Shown piece by piece: positions 19,006-30,343 of a stretch of 64,000 nt of DNA. A program made the position numbers and the translations under genes. Below the pieces are notes generated by a model that was given only the letters and a program-made list of their open reading frames with translations, was not told where the DNA came from and made no database searches. Source of the DNA: Wolfiporia cocos (lineage: Eukaryota > Basidiomycota > Agaricomycetes > Polyporales > Phaeolaceae); assembly GCA_029448655.1 (NCBI GenBank), contig JACCLO010000002.1:2294001-2358000 (forward strand). The letters run 5' to 3'. Within the stretch, counting starts at the first letter, position 1, and each line of letters starts with the position of its first letter.

Positions 19006-22000
19006 ATGTCTGCTCCTTCTTTCTCCTCGTTCCCTCCGACGTTCAGTTCGTTCCCTGATCTCGACCCTGGGCCCAGCAGGTCGAAGGACGAGACGCATCA
19101 ATCGAAGAAGCGAAGCAAAAAGGAAGAGAGAGGCGAAGATGAACGCAAGCAGCGGAAGCGGAGACGCGAGAAAGGAGAGCGCGAAAGATCCGGGGAGCAC
19201 AGCAGGGGCAAGGAGCATTCTGGCCATTCGCGGAGACGCGATGAAGACCGCGAGCGCGCCAGGCATTATGGCGGCGTAGATGACGAGCGGGCAAAGGCAG
19301 AGGAGGACGGCAGGATGCGGAATGAATATGAACCTCTGTCGCGGGGGCCGGACGCGCTACCGCTTTACATTACTGACCGTAAGGGCGACCCGCTCAATGT
19401 ACGTTATGGTGGGCTGCATGCCGGAAGCGTGCCGCGGTACCACCTCGTCGGTGGTGAGTGCATCAGTGCCGGTGTCGGCGACGTCTAACCAAGCATAAGG
19501 TGGAAGGACGGTGCTGGGCTTGGGCCGTGGCTGGACTGTCGTGTATCGCGGTGGGAAGGGCGTCGAGATCGCTTTGGGTGGCAAGCGAAGGGTATGTGCA
19601 TTGACAATACATTCGGTATATTCGGCTGAGATGGGTTACAGATGCATGCTTTGACGGACTCGAGCACGCGACATCTTCTCAATGCGCCACCAAAGCGTAG
19701 GCTACTCACAGGCTCCGGGGACCAGTACAAATACGAGGAGCAGGAAGGTTTCCTCCGCCTTCCTTCCGGTCGCAGTCGCAAGGACGACCAGTCCTATCGC
19801 GCCATCACTGCACCCAAAGGCGACGCTGACTCTGACAGCTCGGCATCCTCGTCTGACAATGATGGTGAGAGCTCAGACGACGATTCCGACACGTCGCCAC
19901 ACACGTCGCTTCAAGAGACCCTCAAGACGCTCGAAGAGCAGCTCACCGCCGACCCCTCCTCGATATCGACATGGCTCTCGCTCCTCTCTCATACTCTCTC
20001 CACCATCCCAATTACGTCCAAGAACGCGCCAAAGGCCCGCTCGGAAATAACGCTCTCCATCCTCTCTCGTGCACTCTCTGCGCACCCGAACAACGTGTCA
20101 TCTAAGACACTAAGGCTAAAATACCTCAAAGCTGGGGAGGAGGTCTGGCAGGAGAGCAAGCTGCGGACAGAGTGGGAGGATGCGGTCAAGACTGGCGGGA
20201 CTGAGATATGGATAGAGTGGTTGGACTGGAGAATACGTCGGGGCGAGAAGGGTATGGATGGGATAGTAGAGGATGGTACGCGGGTGCTCGCTGCTATAGA
20301 TGAGGCGGAGGAAGTAGCAAGGTTGAGAATAGTGTGGAGGGTAGCTGTGGCATTCCGCGATGCAGGTATGTACAGATAATCCTCTGGCTTTGTCTCATTA
20401 ACCGAATACTACAGGCTATGTGGAACGTGCAAACGCGTTGTTCCAAGCTCAGGCAGAATTGTACGTAGACTGGGCACAATTGCGTGCATTCTATGACTCA
20501 TGGCAATACAAGTGCGTATCAAATCCCTCCTGGGTTGATACAGCAGCCTTTCCAGAGCCAGGTCGATGCACTGGAGGAGTATTGGGAATCAGAAGGGCCA
20601 CGCATTGGCGAACCAGCTGCGCGCAGCAGGAAAGGCTGGCCCTCGGCCGACTCCAATCCTCCCGTCCCAGCACGCAAGCCCATTCCCACTCCAGCAGATT
20701 CCGACCCATTCCGCCGCTGGTCAGCATCCGAGTCGCTCGCAGATCGCACCTACCAGCTGCCCACGCGCTCCTTCGACGCCGCCGCAGACGCAGACCCGTA
20801 TGCAACCATCCTCTTCTCCGACATCCGGCCCCTGCTCGTGCCGCTGCGTACCGCGCAGGGAAGGGACGCCCTGCGTCGGATGTGGCTCGCCTTCCTCGGG
20901 CTGCACGTCCCCGGATTCCTCGCGACGCTCGCTGCGAATGTAGACGAGGGCACAGACGACCGCTGGGCGAGCACGCACCTCGCCTCCCCCGCCTACCTCC
21001 AAGCGATCTTCCCGCACGACGAGAACGCCGCGGCGCGGCGGATCACGGCGGACGCACAGGCGGGTGTGTTGATCGGGCGCGAGCGCGAGTACAGCAGCGG
21101 GTTCGGGCCCGTGAAGAGCTGGGGATACGGCGTACGGCGTCCGCTGGAGGGCGCGATGCGGATGTGGGCGCGCGAGGACGTCGCGAGCGTGGACGCGGCG
21201 CTCGTGCGTGAGGTGTTCGCGCAGTGCCGCTTCCGCGAGCGAGCGGACGCAGAGTGGGACGTGCTCGCGCTCGCGTTCGAGGCTGCGCTGGACGCGAAGG
21301 CGTACGTGCATCATTTACCTCATTGAGGCTTGCTCAGTCGCTGACGCGGCTGCTGTGATGCGAATAGGGCGGTGAAGGTGTCAAAGACGATGCTCGCGTC
21401 CGCACAGGAATCGCTCGTACATTGGGCCGCACATGCGCGGTTGGAGCGCCTCCGCGGCCGCCTCGACGACGCACGGAAGATATATCGGACTGTCCTGATC
21501 GGAACGCGCGCTACGCGTTTCGGGCAGAGCCTTCCCTGGTGGGACTGGGCGGAGATGGAGTGGCTGGCCGGGCAGCCCGATGCTGCGCTCGAGGTCATCA
21601 CCCGAGCCGCGGGCGCGGAGGGAACTAGCGGGATTGCCATCCTCAAAGCTCGGCGCTTCCTGGCGGAGGCGACAACCTCTAGCTTGTTGACTGCTTGGGA
21701 GGAGCGCGAGGCGTGGTACAAGCTGTCGGTGCTGCTCGAGCTCATCACGTCGTCGCCCCAGTCTGCACTGACGGTCGCGGACGCATACCTCGCTCAGCTC
21801 ACGCCAGGCGAGGCGCCGCACGAGAGCATGACTGTCGCCTTGCTCGCGATATTGCATGCTCATGGACGTGTACTTCGCAACCCGATGCCCCCTGCGCTGC
21901 TGCAAGAGCGAGCGTCGGATGCAATCAAAGCATATCCGAGCAACACATTCATCCTGGGTATATTCTTGGAAGCAGAGAAGGGACATGGAATCTGGGGACG

Positions 22001-22640
22001 TGTGCGATCTATTCTAGGAGAGAGCGCTGTGATAGGAAAGGAGAAGGACCTCGCCCGAAGAGTAGCGGAGGTGTGGATGGCGGGGTGGGAGAAGGGAAGA
22101 TGGGAAGCGGAACAGGAGCGGACGAGAGGCGGGCTCTCCGCCGCTGTACAGAGCGACCGGTGCGTCCGAGTTACCTCTGCTCTGGCTGCGCCGACCCTCT
22201 GTTGCAACTGCTTATCGCGCACGGATTCCACAGGACACGCGGCAGCGCAGCCCTGTGGCGGGTGTATCTGGAGTTCGAGATTAGGGCTGGGCAGCTAGAG
22301 CGCGCCAAGAAGCTGCTGTTCCGAGCCGTGGGCGAGTGCCCGCTGGCCAAGGGTGCGTGGGACGGGTCCATGCGCGTGCATGCGCTGACTTGAATCTATC
22401 GGGCGGCGCACAGAACTCTATTTGCTGGCATTCGGCGCGCTGCGCTCGCGATTCAGCAGCCGGGAGCTGCGCGAGTGGGGGGAGACGATGGCAGAGCGCG
22501 GGATCCGGATGCGGACGGGGCTGGACGAGGTGCTGGAGGGGCAGGAGGAGCAGCGGGAGGAGGGGCAGGAGGGGGAGGAATACGGGGAGGAGGACATCGA
22601 GGAGAATGCGCGCGAGCTGAGGAGGCTGATGCCGTACTAG
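19006..22640 (+). CDS. NRDE2: NRDE2-family protein (HAT-repeat nuclear RNA surveillance/splicing factor)
   Basis: Nuclear protein of the NRDE-2 family, which in other organisms acts in nuclear RNAi, exosome regulation and splicing. Exons: 19006-19453, 19500-19591, 19642-20365, 20415-20460, 20513-21301, 21368-22159, 22234-22352 and 22414-22640; total 1078 residues. A Lys/Arg/Glu-rich N-terminus (KKRSKKEERGEDERKQRKRR) leads to NEYEPLSRGPDALPLYITDRKGDP, then an acidic Ser-rich spacer. The HAT/TPR-like repeats of the NRDE2 domain follow: KNAPKARSEITLSILSRALS, ERANALFQAQAE, VDALEEYWESE, and near the end GSAALWRVYLEFEIRAG with ERAKKLLFRAVGECPLAKEL. The tail is Glu-rich. Splice joins were chosen by phase; all are 46-74 base introns. 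Confidence 0.82.
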
Positions 22641-22953
22641 CGCCCACGCGGTGCGGGCGCTTGTGGCGCGGGCTGTTTGGGGCATTGTTTGGTGAGATCA
22701 TTGCCGCGATGCTCTCGCCCCCGGGTCCAGTTCAACGCCGTGCAGTATCCTACCAAGTCCCTCGCACAGCCGGCCCCTCAATTCGCTCCTCGCTCGCGAC
22801 CGCAGGCCGTAATTCTGTACTCTCGCCGCACTATTCTCTATCCATGTCCGCGCTCTAAATCTCGCTCTCTATCGTATCGGTGTATATTCGCGCACCACCG
22901 CTCTAATACTCGCCCTCTACTCTCGGGCATAATTCTCTGTCGCTTGCCGAGCC
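22641..22953. promoter_or_regulatory. Upstream region of the Byr4/Bfa1 gene
   Basis: Pyrimidine-rich stretch with repeated CTCTCT and CGCTCTC words and a TATATTC word near 22883, before ATG 22954. This resembles the CT-rich leaders common in fungal promoters. NRDE2 ends at 22640. Confidence 0.35.
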
Positions 22954-25705
22954 ATGACCGTCCCTGCTCCCTCAGATGTACTTAGCGCCGAGGAGTGGCC
23001 CGATGCCGACTTTGACTTTGCAGATGGCGACCCCATCCAGGCCTCAGACGCCGAGGATGGCAAGGACGACGACGCCGATGAGGACTGGGACCTGGAGATG
23101 GACCTGGGGAAGACCGGGGGAGCGAATGTGCAGCTTCCCCTCGACAGCTTGAACGCAGGTTCCTCCTCGCCCGCGAAGCCGCCTCAGGTGTTCACCATCC
23201 GTCCACCGCTTCCCACACCGCCAGACGACAACGTTGATGAAGGCATGTCTACCATCAGGGTTGCCGCGTTGCCCAAGGTCTTCACAAAGCAGCCTCCCAC
23301 GCCCATTGATGAGGATTTTGAGGACGGCTTCGCACTGCCGAAGGACCTCACCCAGCTATCACTCCGCCCGGTAGTGCACCGTTCATCCAAGGCGTCCTTG
23401 GAGTGGGGGGACAAGGATCAGACCGTGTCCTCGCAGTCCTCGGTCTCGTCCTTTGGTTTCGCTGACAATGGATCCGCATCTTCGTACACCTCGGCATCAT
23501 TCCCTGAGACTGAGACGGAGGAAGAAGACGAGGAGGATGACCTAGATGGTCTCGTCATTCCCACCGAGCTCTTTGAGTCTGGATCAGGCGGGAACCAGCT
23601 TTCTAAGATCCTGGAGACGAAGAAGAAAACTGCTTTCGCCGATGACCGTGTCAAGATCGCTAGCCCGGATCCTGAGGACGACTTCGAACTCGGGCTCGTC
23701 ATCGACACAGATGTCGAGCTGAGCCCAAGTCGGCTCCTTCAAAACGCACAGACGACAAACCGGCCCGCCAGTGCTAGCATCCGCTGCGAAAGCGCACCGC
23801 CGCGCCCACCGACCCGCACCCGACCCGCACGCGCGAAATCCGACCGCGTCAGGTCGCCCCCTGTTTCGAATGTCCTCCAGCTCCGTCGACTCACGTCTCC
23901 TCCCCCTTCTGCTCGCCCCAGCCAGCATGGGCGTACGCAGACATACAGCCAGGCTGTCGGATCTCCTGGACCTTCATCGCCTACTGTATTCCTCGCGCCG
24001 AAGGCGAACAACCTTCGCGTGCAGAAGTCGCACACAGGGCTCAAGCCCTCACCTCCGTCCTCCACCCGTCAGCTCACACGCAAGGCGTCGCTCCCGTCAC
24101 TCACAGAAAACCAGGCATCCGGGTCCGGGTCCGGTTCGGGTTCGGGTTCAGGGTCGGGTTCAGGGTCGAACACGGCCAACCAGGCAGGCTACGTTGCACC
24201 TACTGCTTCCTCGCGCGCGAAGATGCACACAAACTCGGCCAGCCGGATCTCCGCGCTCGAGTACGCAGTACCTCCTGCGCGCCCATCGACACCGTCGTCC
24301 AACCCCGTTGCGCTGCGGCTGACATTGCCCACATCGACATCTCGGCTCAAGACACGCACCCCCGTCACGGCCGTCTTCCCCGCTCCCTCGCCCACCGCTG
24401 CCGCTCCTTCTCCAACCGCTGGGCCAAGTGCTCAGCCGCCCTCACGGCCACCATCAGCAGGGTCTACGAGGTCGCGACTCAGCCATGTGCACACGCAAAG
24501 CCTGCCGATTGCCGCGCCCAGATTACTCAAACGCCCGAAGCGTCAGCGCACATATGGTGATGGGACCGAGCTGGACGCGTTCGAGGACCTGCCTCTGGAC
24601 AGAGATAAGGAGGGGAAGTACCGCGTGCAGCCAAAGGGGTATGGCAACCGCGGATCGGGTGCGACGTTCGCTGCGAAGGCTGCTGCCGCCGCGGGAATGA
24701 GTGCAGATGCGGGCAAGGGGTTGGTGAGGAAGACGAAGCGGGAGGTGCCGGGAAGTACTACCGGTGAGTCTAACTTCTCTTGATGTAAACTTATTGTTGA
24801 TGGTTGATCGTGATGCGAACAGACGAAGATAGAGGAGCTGCACCACCTACAGCAGGCCTAAAGCGTGCAAGTCGGATAGACTTGGCTGCCAAACCGGAGG
24901 CGGCACGCCCGTCGCGGCCAATTGATGTGGGCCTTAGTGTGAAGAGGAAGAAGCCGACAACGTCGCCCTCGCAAGCACGAAGAAAGCCGACTCTTATCCG
25001 CGACCTCAATGGTGCGAGAGCGCCCAAAGGTATGCCAGCCCACCTTACACGTGGATCACAGCTCACTCGTGTCCCGCCGCAGTCGTCGGGGAGATGAAGT
25101 GGAATCCTCATACGCTACGATGGGAAGGCAACGACCAGGCGCTGCGCGACTTCGACGCTGCCGTCGGCTCGTCGATGCGCCCCGCGCTCATCACACACTT
25201 GTCTGGCTCGTCCGGCAGCTCCCCGGTGGGCTCGTTCGCCTCCGGCGCACGCATCGTGGGCAACATGGTCTTCGACCCCGCCCGCATGTGCTGGATGACG
25301 CTGCACCCAGACGAGGAGGAGCCCGACGTCTTCGCAGACCTTGCAGACGACGAGGACGACGAGGACTGGGACGCCAAGGGAGGCACGATCCGCGCACAGC
25401 CACAGCACGCGGGTGCCAGCGGAAGCGCACTCGTTCTCCCAGGTGATCCGGGGGACCGCGCGGCGCCCTCGAGCCCCGCACGAAGCAGCTCACGAGCGCG
25501 CTCCGGCAGCGAGAGCGATCGTGGCTCACAGGGGTCGATGGCGCGCGAGGTGGACGAGGCGTTCGTCGAGGCGTGTCGCGCCGCACAAGAGCGCCATCGT
25601 GCAGAGATGAAGGGCTGGCTCTCGGCGACGCGCGGGGAGGCGAGTGCAGAGCCGGATCGGTCGTACCTCTGCGAGATCCGCGCGCTCGCGACGCGTCAGT
25701 ACTAG
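22954..25705 (+). CDS. Byr4/Bfa1-like component of the two-part GAP for the septation/mitotic-exit GTPase
   Basis: Likely spindle-pole scaffold that, with the Cdc16/Bub2 TBC protein, inhibits the Spg1/Tem1 GTPase and so times septation. Exons 22954-24763, 24823-25029 and 25083-25705 give 879 residues. Evidence is the acidic N-terminus with repeated D-W/F motifs (EDWDLEMDLGK, DEDFEDGFALPKDLTQLSL, DDFELGLVIDTDVELSPSRL), a basic KRPKRQRTYGDGTELDAFEDL, and the C-terminal GEMKWNPHTLRWEGNDQAL with NMVFDPARMCWM, both typical of Byr4/Bfa1. The middle is disordered and contains a Gly-Ser microsatellite (24119-24167). The gene is 314 bases after NRDE2 on the same strand. The family call rests on motif memory rather than an alignment. 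Confidence 0.7.
24119..24167 (+). repeat. In-frame GGGTCC/GGTTCG hexamer repeat coding Ser-Gly
   Basis: About eight imperfect six-base units encode alternating Ser-Gly inside the disordered middle of the Byr4/Bfa1-like protein. Such a tract can change length by slippage without breaking the frame. Confidence 0.85.
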
Positions 25706-26646
25706 CATCTTGGACTTGGGACTGCTCGGTTTCTGTTTTGACTATGTTGATCTTGCTTCATGACCGTCACGATTTCCCGTCTCTCTTCTCGGCTAGCGAT
25801 TATCGTATCGTATTCGCGTCTTGGCAAAATATTCGTGGGCCGTCGCATATTGTTCGCGACGCCACGCCATCCGATTCTACCCTCCCCAACGTCCCCCCTC
25901 TTCACCTTCGTCATGCCCCCGTTCTTGCCCTGTAAACTTGCATCGTATATCTATCACCCTCACTACTGGCTCCTCGAGTCGCTGTGTATGACAATATGCA
26001 GAATATATGGTACTGCACCTTCCACCGGAATTGTTGCGACGCGCAGTAGGACGCACATGGAACGTAAGGAGTCCGAAAGATTACATTTGTACAATTACAA
26101 CCGCGCTACAAGAACAAACAATACACACATTGCGATGACAACCAGCGCTAGGGTACGTACGCTACTAGCTGTGTCAAAAGTCCATGGCTAAGCGTCAGAC
26201 GAAGACAATCAAGAGGCACCTATCTTCCCCACCGCAAGATGAGATGCAGGAATCAACGGCGACCAGTCGAATGCGTATCGTACTAACCAATGTCAGGCAT
26301 TATAGGCCATCAAGAGAAGCCGAGACTACAAGAGAGAAGAGTCTAAGATAGGCTAGTGTACACGGGCGCGAGTAGGAGAGGTATGCATAGAATGGGCGAC
26401 GACGGGAACCGAGCAGAAAGCGGGAGACAGTCGACCAGTCGATGGGGTGTGACGTGTCGGGGCCACTGCTACAGTGTGCAAGAGCGAGAATAAAAAAACA
26501 CAGCAAGACAATCAACCGAGAGCGAACAGACAAAGCTAGATAGGACGAGACTGTAGTCGAGAACAGAAGATAGGTGGGCGTGTCATCAGGTCACGCCAGG
26601 AGGGTTGCACAAGATAGTGTGGGGTGTCGCATGTCAGAGGTAGTGT
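25706..26646. other. Convergent intergenic stretch, 941 bases
   Basis: Between the ends of the Byr4/Bfa1-like and zinc-finger genes. AT content is higher than in the genes. No exon, tRNA or repeat recognised. Confidence 0.5.
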
Positions 26647-28764
26647 TCATTGGCGGCCATCGAGGGTGATCCTGCGCTTCTTGAGGTGGAACTCACCCGA
26701 GTCGGCGTCGCCACTGGTTTCGCGCTCGCGATGCCAGCCGCTGTGGTGGCGCTTGCGGGCCTTCTTCAGACCTCTGAAAGGGGAGCTCTCGAGGAGGGAG
26801 TTCCCAGAATCCGAGTCGTCGTCCGCCGGACGGACACGGCGGCTCTTTTCCCTACTCGTAAGGACCGCATCCATGAGGCCCGTGCCAGAGAGACGGCGGC
26901 CGATCCTGCTGGGCCCTGCACTATGTGATGCGCTGCGCATCAAGGGACTCACGAAATGGCGGCGATGCGAGGTGCCAGGGTGCTCTGTGTGCTGCAACGC
27001 ACATCTCACCACTGGACTCTCGTCAACGATAGCTGCAGGATGAGCAGGGCTCGTCGCCCCGCTCTTCGGCCGCGGAGGAGAGGACTTCCCGCTGGCCCAG
27101 GTTCCGTAGAGATCATCTGTAATGATGTCCTCGGTGCGCAGCTCGATAGCAGGGCCGAGCGATCCGGCCGGACCCTCTCCAAGGTTCAAAGGAGAATGGG
27201 GCAACTCCGGTTGCCAGCCTTTCAGGACTTCGCTCAGGGTACTCTTCGACTTTTTTGCACTGCCTTTCGGAGTTTGCTTCGGGCTGCTGAACGGTAGACC
27301 CAGCGGTGACGGTGGCATTTTAAACGGAGTATGCGACTGGAAGATGCTCTCCTCAAACAGGCGGCGAGGTGACGGCACGGGGAAGCCGGGTGAGTCCCTG
27401 CGGGTATCAGCAGTGAAGGTGAAGGGACTGCTCAGCAGGCTAGTCCTGCGCCGCTCGCTCCCCGGCGCAGGGATCATGGGGCTGCTGTCGAAGCCGTGCA
27501 CAGCGGGACTTGCCTGGGCCATCAGAGCTGAGAGTGAGAGGTCTTTGTTAGAAGCCAGAGGGTGGCTAGGGCTCGGGAATCTCCAGGGCTGCTTAGCCGG
27601 AAGCGGGTCTGGCGAGTGACGGAACTGCGGCGTTTGAAGGGGGTCGTATGGAGACTCAAACGAGGTATCTCCAAGGCCGCCGTTTGATTGACCCAGCTTG
27701 AGCGGCGAGTTTGACGGTGTGAGAGGCGGAGTGCCTGTATACGGTCGCAGTACGCTAGTAGTGCTGTCGAAGCTAGAGTCTCCATCATGCACGAGAGTTG
27801 GCGCAGGGTATCCGGTGGCCTCATCGTCAGAGTCCACCTCTACGGCTTTCTTCTTTGAAGCGAGAGTATCACTCTTCGAGCTCGAGGGCGCGCACTTGAC
27901 TCCCTGCGTGGCATAAATTTTGGATGAGTCCTGCTCGGCATCGCGAGGACTCTTGCGACGAGTTCCTCGGCCGCGCTTCTCGCCCTTGTTTTCCTCTATT
28001 CGGACAGTCAGCACGGGGCGTGACGACCAGACAACTAAGCAAGTCTTACTATTGGCATTCCGGCCGCCTTTGCGGTCCTGCGGGTCGCGACGGTTCCACA
28101 TCCCAATCTTGTGCTTCTCAAAGACATGTCGCCGCCACATACTCTTCGCGTTCACACCGGCGTAGGACCGGCGGCAGAAGGTACACCGGTACCGCGGCTC
28201 TTCTGCAGACGCTTGGCCAGTGCTTTTCTTCTTACGACCTGGTTCGAGCTGCTGCGGATAATCAATAGCATTTGGGTTCGTGTTGCCCTCATGCCTGAAG
28301 TCTACAGGGTCAAGGAACCAGTCGGGATTCTCGTTCATCAGATCGTACGTAAGACCGTCAAGATAGCGGTCGGCGCCAGGGAAGTCGCGGAACGGCGGAT
28401 GGAGAAAGACTGCGCCAATATCGCCTGGGGAGGGGTCCATGGATGACGGTTGGGGGTTGGCGATAGTGTGAGCGCGTGTAATGAGGTGTCCACGGGGGTA
28501 GATGGGAGTGAGCGCTGCCACGGTCTCCTCGGACCTCTGTGGCCGGAGGAGCTGCCCAAGAGAGTGATGCTGGAAGGGGCGCAGTTGCGGGCGGAAGGTT
28601 GAGGCCGACGACTGGAAGTACGTCGATTCGCCCATCGCGCCGGGTGTGAAGTAGGCCGAGGCCGTCGTCATGCGCGGTCTATTGGAGGTGGAAGAGGTGT
28701 CGCGAGTCGTCTCCAGTTGCGAGGACGACAAAGGGAGGGAGGAGGAGTGCTGCAGGTCGGCCAT
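26647..28764 (-). CDS. C2H2 zinc-finger protein, putative transcription factor
   Basis: Nuclear regulator by inference; target unknown. Two exons, 28050-28764 and 26647-27995, split by a 54-base intron (GTAAGA...AATAG) that has no stop and keeps the frame, give 687 residues. The only clear domain is one zinc finger near residue 195: YRCTFCRRSYAGVN then AKSMWRRHVFEKHKIG, spacing C-x2-C-x15-H-x4-H. It is followed by a basic stretch (RRDPQDRKGGRNAN and KGEKRGRGTRRKSPRD) that may be a nuclear signal. The remaining C-terminal part is Ser/Pro-rich with repeated SPF/SPL motifs, possible cyclin-kinase sites. The tail HLKKRRITLDGRQ is basic. Start ATG at 28764 (MADLQHSS) is the first in frame. Confidence 0.75.
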   Translation of the reverse strand: MADLQHSSSLPLSSSQLETTRDTSSTSNRPRMTTASAYFTPGAMGESTYFQSSASTFRPQLRPFQHHSLGQLLRPQRSEETVAALTPIYPRGHLITRAHTIANPQPSSMDPSPGDIGAVFLHPPFRDFPGADRYLDGLTYDLMNENPDWFLDPVDFRHEGNTNPNAIDYPQQLEPGRKKKSTGQASAEEPRYRCTFCRRSYAGVNAKSMWRRHVFEKHKIGMWNRRDPQDRKGGRNANSKTCLVVWSSRPVLTVRIEENKGEKRGRGTRRKSPRDAEQDSSKIYATQGVKCAPSSSKSDTLASKKKAVEVDSDDEATGYPAPTLVHDGDSSFDSTTSVLRPYTGTPPLTPSNSPLKLGQSNGGLGDTSFESPYDPLQTPQFRHSPDPLPAKQPWRFPSPSHPLASNKDLSLSALMAQASPAVHGFDSSPMIPAPGSERRRTSLLSSPFTFTADTRRDSPGFPVPSPRRLFEESIFQSHTPFKMPPSPLGLPFSSPKQTPKGSAKKSKSTLSEVLKGWQPELPHSPLNLGEGPAGSLGPAIELRTEDIITDDLYGTWASGKSSPPRPKSGATSPAHPAAIVDESPVVRCALQHTEHPGTSHRRHFVSPLMRSASHSAGPSRIGRRLSGTGLMDAVLTSREKSRRVRPADDDSDSGNSLLESSPFRGLKKARKRHHSGWHRERETSGDADSGEFHLKKRRITLDGRQ

Positions 28765-29265
28765 GGCTGCTGTTGCTACGCGTGGTAAGTCTTTTTTTGT
28801 TGATCGTTGACATCATCATCAAAATCATAGAGCTTGAACTCACCGAGGGATTAACAAGAAACTAATCGGTAACAAGAAGTGTATGCGGAGGGCGGGCACG
28901 GCTGGAAGGCAGCCGAGCCGGGCGATGATGGTGGCAGGCAAGGCAAGATACGAGGACAACAGGATACGGTGGGCTGTGTCCGGGGGTCTCCGAATTTCAA
29001 GCGGAGATTACACGCTCCAACGCGTCTTTCACGTGATCGTGATTAAACATGCATTCAACGCGTGCCACAGCGCGTCTTCTCCTCATCGATTACGGCCAAA
29101 ACAGGCTCACTTGGCTTGCGATTCTCTCACAGACACAACGGCGAACTTGTAACGTAGAAGGATAGAATGTGTACATTGTGATCGTACAACCAGACTATTT
29201 TCATGTGAGCATAACAGTGACGCCATAGTACAGTCTCGACCAGCCCCCATCAAGGAAAGATTGTC
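28765..29265. promoter_or_regulatory. Upstream region of the zinc-finger gene
   Basis: Also holds the DUF423 gene's 3' flank. A short pyrimidine/AT-rich leader precedes the ATG. No motif strong enough to name. Confidence 0.35.
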
Positions 29266-30128
29266 TCAGAACGCAAGGGCGAGGAAGCTGCAACAAGTCG
29301 CTCAGACATTCCCGCATTATCGCTGGTAGGGCTACACTCACCCAGCAATCATCAGCGACCCGCCGAGGGGCGTGATGGGGCCCATCCACCTGAAGCTGTA
29401 CAAATGCCTCAGGATCAGTGGCGCGGACATATTGCGGACAACCGCTTACGTGTCCCGAGCTAGAACGAGCGCCATGATGCTACCAGAGAACACAACGCCG
29501 CCCACGGCGATAGCAGGTCCAGCAAATTTGTGCTTAGCAAATCGCGGGTGCAGCGAGATGAGGAGGAGCGCGAGACCATTGTAAACCTGTGAGCGTTTCA
29601 GCGGCGCGATTAGATAGCGTTCTGATGAAGCTAAGATGACAGTAGCCATCTCGGGTAGCGAAGAAGTCAGGGGAAACACGCCGGCGCATGACTTTGAAGA
29701 TGACAATTCAATTGCTCTAGTGATACTGAGTGGCGGGCCGATATTTCATGCAGTAGAACGATGGGAACAAGGGGGCATTTAGTGTACGTACCAAGTAGTG
29801 AGAAGCAGTGCCCCACGAGCGGATGCTCTCCGGCGTGATGCCGCTCATCTTCTGCAGGCCGTGTGCCCCAAACGCACCGGTGAGCATGCCGAAGGCAGCT
29901 ATTCCACAAATGTGGTTTGGTTATGTAAAATGAGACAAGCTCGTCAGCGGCCATATTTTGCTAGGAGCACAACCCCCGAGATGAGCAGAGCGAATGCCCC
30001 TTCATCTCGGTGGCTGAGACGAGGACAATGTATTGACCTAGGACGGCACCGGTCTTCCAGAGCCGGCTGGCGTTCGGGCGCAGGTCAGATGCACTTCTCG
30101 GCAGGAGAGGGGTACGGGAGTTGGGCAT
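29266..30128 (-). CDS. DUF423/TMEM256-family small membrane protein
   Basis: Small integral membrane protein of unknown biochemical role, family shared by bacteria (YgdD) and animals (TMEM256). Five exons: 30038-30128, 29792-29898, 29450-29586, 29342-29395 and 29266-29287; total 136 residues. Hallmarks: RLWKTGAVL, AAFGMLTGAFGAHGLQ (the family's GAFGAHGL signature), ESIRSWGTASHYL, VYNGLALLLISLHPR, FSGSIMALVL, and the end GPITPLGGSLMIAGFLALAF. Four hydrophobic segments are expected. Two introns are unusually long for this window: 29587-29791 (205 bases) and 29899-30037 (139). It diverges from SPB1, 215 bases apart. Confidence 0.85.
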
Positions 30129-30343
30129 TGCGGGCGCGGGCAACGACGGGGCGGTGGTGCAGGTGAGAGTGGGCAGGCAAGTGGACTCGGCGTGCTCAAC
30201 CTGCGCGACGGATTATTGAGCCCAGGGCCCAGGCGATCATACCCATAGCCGACACGATCAATCAGCCATTAGCCGCTCGCAAAAGTTCTCGCTTGTTTTG
30301 GTAATATGCCTGTACCTCCTACTTCACCGTCCCCGGGTTCACA
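30129..30343. promoter_or_regulatory. Divergent promoter between the DUF423 gene and SPB1
   Basis: 215 bases separate the two starts. No element could be named with confidence. Confidence 0.4.
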
